Translations under genes and position numbers: made by a program
DNA from: Montifringilla adamsi
Taxonomy: Eukaryota > Chordata > Aves > Passeriformes > Passeridae
Direction: 5' to 3'
Assembly: GCA_017590115.1 (NCBI GenBank)
Contig: JAGGNK010010337.1
Coordinates: 3,795,679-3,859,678, forward strand
DNA length: 64,000 nucleotides
The notes under the pieces: model-generated
The model's input: the letters and a program-made list of their open reading frames with translations, nothing else
Told to the model about the DNA's origin: nothing
Databases searched by the model: none
Shown here: piece after piece, positions 13,148 through 26,820 of the stretch
How positions within the stretch are numbered: position 1 is the stretch's first letter
How the letters are laid out: every line of letters begins with the position of its first letter

Positions 13148-16100
13148 AAGAAAAGAAGCCACAAACCAGCAGAGGTCAAGGCTGGGAAGAGCACAAGTTG
13201 CTCCTCATGGCCAAAAAGTCACTCTACCTCCTCCTTTTCCAGGAAAGAAAAATCTTGGAGGCTGAGGACCTGCTGGAACTTGTACTGCTCAGAGTACACG
13301 GGATACTGCATGAGGTTTTCAGCTCATATTCACACTTGGGGAAAAAAAATGATCAGCTGCCACCTCACACTCCATTTGGAACATCTGCAAACAAATGCTA
13401 AATCAGCAGGGTACCTCCCTTCTGCTGCCAGTGCTTTGCCTCATGCTCTCTCCTGTCTCTTTTTCCAGAAGTGATACTTCAGTGAAGAGACCCCTTGGAA
13501 ACCCCCACGTTTCCTGACACCTCTGAGAGCATTTGGAAAGTGGACGTGTGATACAGGGGCCAAGTCTTCAGCTGCAAATCTGCCTCATCCTCCAGCAGCT
13601 GCAAAATTAAAAATAGCTGCCACAGGCAAACCATAACTGAAGATGAGAACGTTTGTTCCTTTATTTCAGGCTGATAATGGTGTCACTGTTGACATGTTTG
13701 GGCTCTGAAAGGAGCACTAATAAGGAAATGGACAAAATTATAAAGGCAGAATAAGGAACATTCAAAAATAGAAATGGGAAAATTACCCTCCTTTTAAATT
13801 TACATTGAAATTTTGACTAGCCATGACAAAATTATATGCTTATTTGGCTCTTAAGGATGAATTTCTTGCTAACTACAAGCAGAGCAATCATTTAAAGCAG
13901 CATTCTCAGTTCTTAAAATTGATTCTCACCCTGACCAAATGGGACAATTTTACCAGGTATCAGTATTGTATGTGCTATCATTGCCTCCTCATGACTTGAG
14001 AAAAACATGGTCAATAAGGAATGGAACCTTATTATTGAAGAATTTACTCTCCAGCTTTTGGCCACTTCCTGACAAACTCCAACATTTACAGGATACTTCA
14101 GTTTTACAGAAAAGGAGCCTTCTGCAAGAATGAGAAATTACATTTCATTACATTATTACCTGTGTGAGTATATTACCTATACCGTGTGTATTTTTGCTTA
14201 CATTATTTACAAAACCACTACAGTGGATTAATTTTATGAGCCAAATGAGGGGTGGGGGGTGTGCACAAAGACTGCTGTGGAATCCACTTGCTTCATTCAC
14301 AAAAACAGCAGTAATTGCTACACAACTAAATGTTGCAAGGGAGCTATTTGGAAAAGATGTGTTATTTTCATTAGGTGAATCCCTATGTGCATTAGTCACA
14401 TATTTGTCAGATTTCCTCTATCACTAATTAGCCATGTAGTCAAACCTTGGGTAACCCAAGGTCAGTCCTGCCTCTCGGGGCTGCAAGCCAGGTTTCTTAA
14501 AAACTCAGCATGGTAAAGAGCCATCAGCACCACTGAAATATCCAAATGATTTCTGAGCTACAGCTTCCCCCACTGTGCCACAGGGAACAGCTACCTCTGA
14601 AAGGGCCAGGTTCACTGAACGGCTACCTGACATCCAGGAGCAGGAAAACTGCCAACTTTCAATTATCTGCATCCAACCATGAAAGGCATCTCTGGAGGCC
14701 TTTGGATAAACATCTAAAATACGCAAAATCAGATGCTGCTAAGCAGAAAAGCATCAGGCACAGCTGATGTTGATCTACACATTCACAGATACATTTAATG
14801 ATGTAATGAGGCACTGCACAATGGCAGTGGCCATTGACAATGTGCCCTTTCAGACGGCATCCCTGCATGGTCTTTGGGTGAAGAGCCCAGCCACAGACAC
14901 AGCTGTGGATTGTGGAGGTGAAATTCTGCCACCAGGCAGTGATGGCAGCCTCAGGGCTGTGCCCTCTGTGCACAGAACAAACCCAGTGCAAGGCCTGCAC
15001 TCAGGCTCAAATTTAAACTGAAACCATAAATACAAACCCTAAATATGAAACTGCCTTCTTTTCCTGAACATTGCTACATCCCAGGATAACCCCACAACTA
15101 GCACTTGGACTACAGCATACCATATATGACTAAATAAACAAATTTGCCACTCAATCCTTTTTTCAGTCTCTTCTGAGAGGATGTTCCTTTTAGTTTCATC
15201 ATTGTACACTTAAATTGCATTGGAAGAGAAGATATATTTCTAAAACAGGTCAGAAAAAAGCGAGATCATTATGGAGACATATTTATTCAGAGTTTAAAGA
15301 GAGCCTAGGTTTGAGATGAGAAGTCCTTTAGGATACTAGACTTTTGGTCTAGTCTCTGTCACTCCTTTGTTAATTCTGTTTGGGTACAACAGCCCCAGAA
15401 GCAAGAAGTGATGTAAGAATGAATTCTACGAGCTTTATGGAGGATAACCAAGATTTGCATACACTGCCTAACTAAATCCTCACGTGAATGCTCCTTGTTC
15501 TCAGGATTACAAAATGCACACTGGCAACCCGGCTGTTTGTACACAAAATACCTGGCTCTTGGAAATTACATATCCCCCTCCTCTCCCCAGAATAAAGTGT
15601 TTTCAACAAACTTTTTACATGTTTGGACACACAGCCACTATGTTTCCCTCTTCTTGGTCATTCTTTATGATGCCTGTTCCAGCCTGCTGTGATAAAGACA
15701 GAAGGCAGAGCCAATCTGGCAGGAGCATTCTCACAGGAGAAACGTCTTGCTTGTTTATGAGGAAGCTTCCTGTGCTTTGTACAAACCTTTTGCCCCTTCT
15801 CCTTTGTTGCAGCTGTTGTGGACCAACGCACTGAGGAAGGCAGAGGGTCTGCACATGCTGGAGCCTTTCACTTATTTACAGACCGCTGCTCCTTTTGTGC
15901 AATGCAGCTTGAGTGCTCTCAGGGAACATTCACTGCCCTGAATGATTACAGACTCCATCCCCTCTCTGTTGAGCACTCACTTGCACAAGGCAGAGTTGAT
16001 CCAGTTTGATTGCCATGAAGAACAGCAGCACCAATGCATGACAGGAAAGCTGAGAGTACCCTTAAGATGACTTTGTATTACCAAAATCACAACATTGGCA

Positions 16101-19100
16101 AGTTGCCAGTCTAAGATGGAAGAGAAAGCACAAATCCTGAGGAGCAAGAGATGCTGAGCTTTAAGAAGGCATCCAGTCAATATTAATATAAAACTAAAGG
16201 AGGTTTGGAAGAACACAAATAAGGATACTGAGAAGAAGACACCAAATTCACAAGGGTCAGACTAGATGAGTTATAAAGGAGTGCCTGATTACTACCACCC
16301 TCACAAAAATATTAGAGATTCTAATTGCTTAACATTCAGATCAAAGGCTCAGCTGTACATTTGCTGAAATTATTAATTGGGCCATCTTATACCCTCTGAA
16401 AAGGCATTTATCAGAATCTCAGACTGTTCCTTGTGCCCTGCAGAGAAATCTGTTCCCCCTCTATTCCGGAGTGATCCATCTTGCTGCAACTCATCTGTCA
16501 CCAAATGGTTTCATGCAAACAGCTGTATCAACTTCCCTGTCACTTCTCTGCCTGTCCAAAATACACAGAATAACGCACCGGAACTTTTTAACAGGGAATC
16601 ACACTGACAAAACTTGGAAGATCATCAAATTCAGCTACACTCAACACTTTTCATTGAGCAGGATGGATAGTGCTGACAGTAGAAAACAGGAAGGCTGAAG
16701 TTACTTAGTAGCTCCTTTGGACCCCACATTAAAAATGGCCTTGAAAATCTCTCTTACCTTGAGCATCTCTCAGATTCTTCAGAAAAAAGTAAAAGGGAGC
16801 AAGATACTATTTTATCCCCTTTTTAAACTTGTTAAAAATTGGAGTAATCTCAGAACCAGACCGAGAAATCCTTAAAAATACTTTCTATTATATTCTAGAT
16901 GAGCAGCCTAACCTTCTAAGGAAAGAGGATTTAACATTATTTTAATTTAACTATTAATATTTAAAATTACTGTAATATGGAGAGAAAATAAGCTAACTTA
17001 TTGCACTGTAGTCCTGGAACGTGAATGAAAAAGAGACAAATAACTTTTAGATGTCAGTCCTGTACATGTGTTATCACATCTTTCAGACATATCAATCTGA
17101 ATGTAAATGGTCCACAAGACCAGGTCAATACATCATATGTATGTACAAACCTATCCAGTTGCTTCCTCTAAGGGTTAAAGGATTAAATGACTGTCTGGCT
17201 CTGACGTGAGAATTTACAACTCTAGAATGAAGGGGCAATCTGGATGGAAAGTAGGAAGCAATTGAGGAGCACTACCATATCATCATCCAGCACCACCAGA
17301 TATGAAAACAGTAAAAATTTGAAAAGGAATATTCAAAGACAGTGATCAATCTGATACACCACAGTGAGCCTGTTTGTCACCCACTGTGATGAAAATCAGC
17401 CTGCCCTAAGAACTCCAGAAGTTGGGTGCCCAAAGGACATGTATGTAAAAAAAAAAAATACTAACCTTAAAATAATTCTATAAATCTTGGCTGAAATCAC
17501 CCCAATTCCACACAAGTGTCACGTGTCCCATTTACCAGGGAAGCGTGCACCAGAAACATTCCAGAGCAGTAGGATGACACAGGCTCACTAGCTCTGAAAG
17601 AGATCAGTATTAAACTAATACATACATTTATAAATTGATGGCTGCTAACTAGACTAGAAGTGAGTGAAGTTCATTTCCAGGAAAACCTACTCATCACAGT
17701 TCCATGGCAACTTTTTGGATATTGTGCTTCCTTGGGACAGCCTAACAACTGAACTCCAGCTCTTCCAAGCCATGGAACGGCTTTTTAAAAACACAAAATA
17801 ATGTTTTTAAATGCCAAGACAGATAGATCATTGCACCATGTGCTACAAACTTATCTGTCCTACTGTATATTGAAGTATCACAGGGTTTTCCATTTCTTTC
17901 AGCACAGTTTCTCTATACTTCGGGATAGAGAATGCACCCATTAGATCAGCCTCAAGTGGAGCAGAAAAAAAGTAATTAGATGGAAGCAACTTCTGCTTAA
18001 CATTTGTTTGCTTAAGGGAATAAAACTAATTTTTTTGACTTCTGCGTCTCAAAATGCCTTTCACTGTCACATACAGAACACCAAACAGAAGTGTGTTATA
18101 CTATAGAAAGTATTTATTCACCAAGTTACAGCTTTGTAGTACTGCAGCATCATCAACATTTTACTGTCTTGGCCAGGGGTTTAACAACTTAAAACATGAT
18201 TCAAGCCCAACTCCAAGTTTAATTCTTCTAGCCAACACAAATGCAGCTAGATGACTATTTTACAGTGCTGTATAACAGACTGAAAATCAGCTTTTCACAG
18301 GAAAAAAACTTGTTCTGTGCCTTTATAGAGGCAATACAGTCATTCCCCTGGATAAAGCAGAGAAGCTGGACTTCAGAGAAGTTTTACCTACACAGTTCTC
18401 ACCTATATAATCTCTTTCTTACCTGTCCTACACTTTTGCAAGGAGGCCACAAAATTCTGACTTAGAATTTTTGCTTAGGTTTTAGGGCTGAGGAGAAAAG
18501 CACATATCCAAAGACTTTACACCGAACAGTAAAGCATGCTTGCAGACAGCCAAGGAATGAGGATTTAGAAAACCCTGTTAAGAGAGGAAATGAAAGCCAC
18601 TGAATTCATGGCCACATGAACCCAAACAGATGTGCAATGAGGGTAATCTGGAGTGCCCAAAGCAGCAGAGAGTGAGGCATGGTGACTCAAGCAGAACCTC
18701 ACAGGTTTAGTTCCCCTGGAGATTCAGCACTCTGCGCTTTGGAGCCTGAAGGCTCAGCACCTCCAGCAGACAAAGTCCTGTTGATTTCTGCTGCCCTTGC
18801 CTCAAATGGCCAACCAAATTCCAGCTATAAAGAAAGCATAAGCACATTTACTACCACTATTTTGTAGGTGACTGCACATCAAGCAGTATCAAAACGAGCC
18901 CTGGAGTTCTCTAATCCTTAACTGTCCCAGGCAGAGATCGCCAGCTGCAGGCACAAGGGTGAAACTTGGTACATTCATTTCCAGCCAAGACAATTACCAA
19001 TTTTGAGCTCCAGCCCTGGGGACTTCAATGAATGCACAAAGTCCCTGTAATAATACAAGTTTGTCATTCTTAAGGCTTTAACTGCTCACACTGAATTTGC

Positions 19101-22100
19101 AAGTCAGCATCGGGCAGAAGAAACCATAAAACCTTTGCAGAGGGAAACAATCCTCAAAGTTAATAAGCATTAGCTTCACAAAAGACTAGTAACTGGTAAA
19201 TACAGAAATGCACCGTGTCAAAGCAGGATGTTTCAAAATGAGGGACATTTCATACTCCAGAAGACTCAGAAAGCATCCATTACAATTATGGTACTTCATT
19301 GGTAGGTACCCTAATTATCCTGAGAGGAAAAAACCACCAACCCCACTCTCGTTCGATTTCTGGCATTTAATTCACTTGCTGGGGAATCTCTGCTTAATAG
19401 GTATTTATGCTATTTTCCTTGCAAAGCACATGTTGCCATGGAGCTCTGATCACAGGCAGAAGTAAATGATTCTGCCTTTTTGAACTGCACAGCCTTCATT
19501 TGAGGTGCTCTATCTTACTACCTGTCAGCTTTAACCTTTTGCTAAGTACACAGGGCAAAAGTAGAGTGAGCTGTGGTTATATTTGTTTTGATTTTAGTGA
19601 ATGGTCTCATCCAAAAGCTACTCTTAAAAGTCTTCCCCATTTTTCACTGGCATTTTGCTTTGACAGAATGGAGTTTCCTTTCCCCAGAGTGAGAAGGTGG
19701 CAGATGGGAGAAGGAGGAGGATCCAAGCAGACAGAGAAGTATTGCACAAGACACATGCTGAACTTGTCAACAGAACAAGATTTCTTTACTACAGTGCTTA
19801 AAAAAAAATTAAAGTGCCAGCTTCTTTACTCAAAAAATCTACAGAGCTACACAATAGCATTCAGGCTTTTTTATTTAAGGGTACCCAGAATTTACCTAGG
19901 ATGAATCTTGCCTTGCAGTTAACTTGATCAACAGCATAGTAGCAAGACTGAAGGAATCTGAGTGACAGCAAACCGTCATACCACTCCTGCTATAAATGGC
20001 AGGCAACACAAGGTTTGGATGTAAGCAGAAGACATTTGGATTCCTGCCTCTTTTCATTGGTAGATGGCAAGATGAGTCTTGGGCCATAAAAAAACCTTAA
20101 AAATAGGGTGTGTGATCTCAGAACAGTAAGGGTACTAATTCCTGATACCTTTAACATTTTTTCTCTTTTGGGCCTACAGAAAAAAAGCTCATGTGAGCTT
20201 TAAGGTTATGGCTGGCCAGATGTACCAAAAAAAGCAGCACAGACTAACCTGATCCTGTCTGCAGTCTCCAATCTGGCACAGGGAGACTCACAGCTGGCTG
20301 CTTCCTGCCTGGCATTTCTCTATGGGAGAAGAACCAGGAACTAAAGGAAGACTCCAGCTTAAATAAACACACCTAAAAGGTGCCTCCAGTATGAAACCTT
20401 TCAACAGTCCCAAGAAGTCCCACAATTAAGGAGACTAAAGTCATGTTCAGTGACCACAAATCAGATGGTGAGTCTAACAAGCCATTGTAGAGCACAGACA
20501 CTGGTGACAATCTTCCCCTCCTCTGCACAGAAGTAACACAAATAAAGTAAATACTTTCCTTGCCTAAGCAAACATCTGCTTCTCAAAAGGGCCAGAATTA
20601 TCCATGCACTGGGTCTGCATCATAGAGAAACAGTGAGTGCTTCACATTTGTCACACATCACACATTATCCTGCATGCTCAATGTGAAGCACACATTAACA
20701 TGATGATCTCATGTGCAACTGGTATTTCTGAAATAATCCCTTTTGGAGGCCACAGTAATAGGGCTTCCCTTGACATAAAGGTCTCAGATTTGATCTACTA
20801 TCAGCAGGGAACAGTAACAAATTATGAATTATTCCTATCAAAACTAGAACACAATTTATTTTACAGGAGTTGCAAGCAAGCATTTATTAAATCAATACCA
20901 CCAAAAAAATATACACCTTGAAAAATGTAACAGCTACGAAGATTCTGTTAATACAACAAAATCCAGCAGGCTACACCGGAAAAAAGTTCTTACCCGTTGA
21001 GCATACATACGTCTTTCACCACTACCACACCACACACCAAGTGTCCCATGTGCTCATTTAGAAGTACAACATGTTGCAAACCTTCAAGTGATACACCTTT
21101 CATCTCATTCAATTTTAAAAGACCGTGAAATGTTCCTAACTCAAAAAAAAAAAAATTGCAGCACAGCTCAGGAGGAAAAAATAGGAAGTTTGAAAGCCAA
21201 AGCAAACTATCTTTCAAGGCAAGTGAGCTTCCTACTCAGAATTATATGATTAGTGTTGCTTGTCATCCTGCCCATTTTCTGAGATGTCTCAACTCAGCAA
21301 GATAGCAGCTGCTGTCACTGAAAACCAAAGGCATAGTGAAGCCAACCTCCAGTTTAATATCAGACATTCAGCAAAGCAGCTGCTTACTTGTTCAATCTCT
21401 TGGCAACTCAGATTTGTCACCAAGGTCATGGCAGACTAGTTATTTTTTTAATTAATATTAAAATGCCTAAGGGAGGGGAAGGGGAGATGATTAATGATGT
21501 ATCCTCATAAAATAATATTCCCATGTTTGACTGAATTGCTGTTCTGAGCAACATCCACAAGGAAAACAAAGAGAAAATTCATCAAGTTCCAAATCTTTTC
21601 TACTCAAAAGTCTTAACTGACAGAAATTCTTTCCTACTGAGAAAAATGGCAAGTGAAACCTTCCAGCCATGTACATCCTCCACACATCAGAAAAGGACCA
21701 TGTCTGACATGACAGAACGTGTCATGGGCAGTGGCACTCCAGGGAATTCTCTTTTACAAGGTGAATAACAGGAGATCTGTGAACAGCTTATAGGGTTTTG
21801 AGTCACCAGTGCTGCAGGTCACATAACATCCAAACTGAGAGTGTGCTACATCTTTGCAAAATTCCCCAGAGGAACAAGGGGCTGGAAAGGTCAAAGGGGG
21901 GCCATAAAGGACATGGAGATCATTCTCACAGCTGGGACAAGCACTGGGAATTTCATTGTGGTACAGCATCCCCTGAGCTGTCTGATGGTATTCCAAAAAA
22001 AGGTGCACAAAAGAGCAAATATGGTGGCCAAGCTCCCTGGGTGTAACCTCCCACTCACTCAACAACCCACATAAACAAATAAAAGCAAATATGACCCGTG

Positions 22101-25100
22101 AATAAGAGCAGAGCTAAAACTGGATTTCATGTTCCTTATGGACTCGTTTGGAAGCTTCACCTGTCCAACCTTGGGCTGGTGCCCCCCACCATAATCACTT
22201 CCCAGTAATCCATTCATTTGTTCCAATACAAGGCTACAGAGCAGGGATAGCATAAGATGCTAAATCTGAATAAAGGAAGATGAAGCCTGTAGCAGGAATT
22301 CCTGGCATCAGGTGAAAGTCCTCCTAGACAACATTTAATTCAGCAAATCATGGCTAGTGTAAATACAAAGTTTATACTGGGATCAATACATCCTATATTA
22401 TCTTCTCAAAGTAATTATTCCATTAGATTTGTAGAGGGGAGGAGGACATAGGCCAGACCTAAGCTAGGGAAAATGTCACTATCTCATCTGAAAAATCTGC
22501 CAGGAAGGCCTCAGCATACTGGTTTTTAAATCATTACAGTTCACATGTGTTACTGCTGCTGGAGGTGGTTGGATTTCTTTGGTTTTGAGAACACTGACAG
22601 ATGTGCTGCCATCCTAGCAAGTCCAGAGCTATCAAATACTCAGGTAAAAGAGGCATTTTGCAGCTCAAAGACTGATGGGCACCAAGACCTGTGGTGGTGG
22701 CAGTAGTCGCTCACTTCATTCAGCTTCATGCTAACCACAGTTATGTTTGAAGCCTCACCATAAACAAATATAACATGCTTGACATGAGTCCTGTGTGATT
22801 TACTTGTTCACCAGGAACATATCAACCCTTCATATTGCTCCATGAGGAATGTTAAATGTTGCATGTTAAATACCTCTTAAAATCCTATTCATATAGCTTT
22901 CAGTCCTTCACACTCTCTCACAGTTCAAATAAGCCAAACAATCTAAAAATAAAATGAGGTGAAGACATTTCTCAGAAATAATAAAAGTTCCAGTTTAGCC
23001 TAGTTGCTCCTCAGAGACTCTGAAAAAAAGCACAGGAAAAAGCACAATAGTGAAATGAGTCTCAAAAGCATTTTTAATTTTAATTACTTTGTTACCTACC
23101 TTCTATAAAGAAGCACTTGAGTGAAACAAGTTCAAAAAGCAAGGACAAGTAAAGGGTAATTTTTATAAATATCCCAACTTTTAATCTCTTATAATCTCTT
23201 TTCGTTTGGCTTTTTCCCCCAATATTTTTCTTAAATACTTATCTCTCTAAAACCAACAATTTTTAATAAAATTCTTTATTTTTACCCGGAAAGCTTGCTC
23301 TAGGCTTGCAAGCCTGAACAGCTTCTTCTTTATTAGCAGTAAAATAATCTTGCCTGCCAGCTAATACCTCAAGATTTTCTCCACTGCAATTTCAACTACC
23401 TTCAAGTTCCAAGTCCCAAATCCTGAAGCAGGAAAAGAGGATCTGCTCTTAGGGAAAGGTACAGAAACAATTCCCCACCCCACCTTGGTTTACAAAAGCT
23501 TCAGGAAGCCTGCTTTGATGTGTGCATTTAGCCCTGTGCAGTTACAGCCAAACAGAGCAGCGCTGACCCAGAACTGTCCCTGTTTCACCACCAGCCTGGC
23601 AATATTTCCCATATATCCTTACAACAGCATCTCTCAGACCCATGTCACTGTCAGCATCCCTGCCTTCAGCTGTGGCTCTTTAAAGATTTTTCTGACCTTC
23701 ACAAATGAAAGAACAATAGAACCACATGACCAAAACATGCTGCAAAATCCAAAAACTGGGCAGTAAAGATGACTTTTAAAGTGCATTTGTGAAAAAAACC
23801 CAACTCACAGTCAAGCCAATCTCCCAAAATCCCTACTTCAATCTTTTTACTATGCAGAAAGCTACCCAGAGTATTTAAGATGGTGTTAGTAAAACACACA
23901 CACCTATAAAAAATATCAAAAGGAAAAAGCTTCGGAGATTATTCACTCAGAGCATGTAACAAAGCTGGCCACAAATATCTACCCGTGTGCTGAGAGAAAA
24001 ATCTCTTAGTGCTCCATAAAGGATCTGGCTAGTGACTACACACTGACACAGGGGTGTCAACCCAAGGTTCTGTAGCAAGATATTCCCTCCTGGAGAGCCA
24101 CAAATCTCACTGCAGGGTCTGGGCACTCCTCATGGCAGCTTTCTAAATATAAACCACCTTGCCCTCCTGCCAGCCAGCCATTTAGCTGAAAAATTTCTAC
24201 TCAGTGATACACTTAGAAGGTAAAGTGTTAGGCTGCTGCACGGACAGAACCCAGAATTACCAGCACAGCTCACTGCAGAGCTGCTCAGCAGAAGGGCACC
24301 AAAGCCTGAATTTGCTGCCCCTTCCAAGTGCTTTGAGCTGTTTTGCTGGGCTTGTGCTTTTACTTGGGTGAACACCTCTCCCACAGGCTCCAGATGACTC
24401 CCTGAAGGCAGACATTTTTCATTCCTTTTATTTCATTTTATAGCCACCAAATGCTTAATCTCTCTTTGGTGACCAAGGGTTCCTAATTTTGTGACTCCTG
24501 TTTGCTTCCTTGAAAATTCAGATAAATATGCCATAGATATATTGGATGTGTTTTTCTTCTACTTCAAAGCAATTGCAGGTTTAGAGCTTGCAAGTAAACA
24601 AATGTGATAAAATCTGATTTGTTCTCTAAATTCTCAGTATCCATCCAGTGAACCCCCTGACAAAGGACTGCATGCACCTGTACTGCAGCTACATCTCTCA
24701 AGAGTGCTCTCATCCTCTGTGATTTTCCAAAACCAGGTGGAAGGACTTTTCCTTTCCACAAATACCTGCAAGGAAGGGCTCCCTACTCACTCAGCTTCAA
24801 ACAAAAATTCTTGCTTGGTAGCATTGGCTGGTTGTTTGCTGTCATCCCACGACAATTATCTCCTCTGGATGCCGCTCCCAGTTCCAGCTGGATGGGTTTA
24901 GCTGTCACCAGAGGTTAACACTGCTCACTTGCCTCTCCCCCACCTTCAGGAGGGCCCTTGACACAGCAGATTTATCCCTGTGGATGTGATGCACTGGCTC
25001 AGGAAACAGACTGACAGCACACAGGAGCTCAACTCTAGACAAACTCTAAGCTGAGCCCACGGTGATATCTAAAATTCAGGGGAAAATTTTACAAGAACCG

Positions 25101-26520
25101 GGAGCTTTTTGTACAGCAAAAAAATTACAGCTTTTATCTTCAGGCCTGCCTAAGCAGCTCTGCATCTGGTAGCAGCAGGAAACCACACTGTAAACAATAT
25201 GACAAGCACTACATTATTACCTGTTTATATGCTAAATGATATAAATTGAGATACACCACGACTAATTATATTTTAAAACTGCTTCTCTGAAGGGAAGGGA
25301 AGTGATTGCAACTATTATTAGTTGCAATGCAATACTAAAACAAAAATAAAAATCAGGTCTCTTTACTCTAGGCAGTTCTAAAATACACTAAGAGGCAGTT
25401 TTTATTCCAAAGATTTCACAAGATCAATTGACAAGCCACACACAGAGAAAAGAAGCTGAACATAGCATTCCAGAGACTTAAGTCTCTGGACTTAAATATG
25501 CATCAATACAGCGACAAAGCCTGCAAGAGAAGGTAGCTGTAAAATCTGGACTTCATTTCAGTAACAGAAGATGCAGTTCAGTCAGATCTTATCCTAAACT
25601 CTGGAGGTTTTTTTAGGGAGTCAGTGCAATCCTATTTTCTCTTGTGACTCTAATTGGCTTTTCACAGCAAAATATCCATCCTTTCCTACAGCCAGTAGCC
25701 ACTGACTCCAGACAATTCAGTTGGTTCAAAGCCATTTTTAGCCCCATCAGAAGGCTTTTCCAAACGCTCAAATTAGCATTTCCTCATTTCTCTCCTCATT
25801 ACCTTACACCCACAAATTCATGAGATAGTTGGCAACTTGACTTTCCATTAGCCCTTGGAAAAGAAACACTAAGAGATCAGAGGATCAGATTTTTTGCGTA
25901 TTACCTGCTGAAAACAACAAAATAATCAGACTTCTGAAATTTGAAATTCAATTTCAGCTTCCATCTTACCTGAAGAACAATTAGTTTGCCTGGAGCACCA
26001 ACAGTATGCGGAAAAGAAACACAAAGTGAGAAGATATTTCAACAACTTGCTGTATCTAACCATGACAGGAAAACTCTGATGTCAAATCTGTATCCAGCTA
26101 TGTCCAAAGCACTCAGACAGGTGATCAGGTAACGATAGGTATGAGGCTGCTTTTTCTCAATAAATATAACCAAAGGAGCTTATATTTTGAAGAGCTATTT
26201 TAACAGTCAAAGCCACATTAAGAGCCAGATGACATACGAAATGGCTCTGCCAGAGAATAAATTTAGAAGGTCGACATACAACCCGCATGAAAATGACAAC
26301 AGTGATGGTTACTCGAAGTCCTGCCAGGTGCCCTTTAATAAGCAGAGAATGTGATTAGTGCTGCAATGCAAAGAGACAGCGTGCTGCAACATGACTCCAT
26401 GCTGGTCTGCCAGGAAACCTTTACAATACAGTCCCTGGCTGCACTGGGATTTTTCATGCATAATAAATAAAGCAACAGACTAGCAGACTCAGGCTCCTTG
26501 CTGAACACCAGTGCCCTCCT
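13148..26520. other. Non-coding stretch, no gene recognised
   Basis: Ordinary intronic sequence. Short frames occur on both strands without family motifs. A 9-bp inverted repeat (ACCTTGGGT, one-base centre, ACCCAAGGT) lies at 14444-14462 and runs into AGGTCA, a nuclear-receptor-like half site. A 7-bp inverted repeat CATGACA/TGTCATG occurs near 21708-21726. An A run lies near 17448. I see no mobile element with recognisable ends. Confidence 0.6.
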
Positions 26521-26820
26521 CTGTGTACGCTGAAGATTCCTCCGAACACCACAGCCACAGAGAGAATTTATGATTTTTCTCCTCGTGACAGACTGCTGAG
26601 TCCCCCGGGACCCGATGTCAGACACGCGACTGTGTCTGCTGCTTCGCGGGGCAGCTGCGAACGCCTCAATAACACTGTCAGCACAAGGCAGGGATCTGTC
26701 CCTCAGCCTGCACGGCCTCCTCTGCCCACTGGTGCTCACCCTGCCTGAGAAAGAGATCTTTCATCATCTCTCACAGCCCTTCCCCGACTGATGCTTTATA
26801 CAATAAATCAGTTGGAATCG
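26521..26820. promoter_or_regulatory. CpG-enriched patch with a minus-strand TATA-like box
   Basis: The core 26581-26760 is about 62 percent G+C with 10 CpGs in 180 bp, including CGCG twice and CCCGGG; the surrounding DNA has about one CpG per 100 bp or fewer. On the minus strand GTATAAAG (26794-26801) lies at the upstream edge, and a donor-like AGG|GTGAGC lies near 26740-26746, as if a short first exon could lie between. An open frame of 134 codons covers the patch on the minus strand, but its translation shows no domain and is probably a by-product of high G+C. Candidate alternative promoter or conserved enhancer inside the SERGEF intron. Confidence 0.35.

Noticed and set aside
16250..16292. 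cagactagatgagttataaagg resembles the CR1 3' end (gactagatgatctataaagg)
   Set aside because: The match is about 20 bp with no CR1 sequence upstream and no terminal repeat; too short to call.
24050..24066. caggggtgtcaa resembles the terminal inverted repeat start of hAT transposons
   Set aside because: No continuation of the known end and no matching opposite end nearby.
26335..26739. 134-codon minus-strand frame across the CpG patch
   Set aside because: The translation shows no family motif. High G+C lowers stop frequency. Kept only as part of the regulatory candidate.
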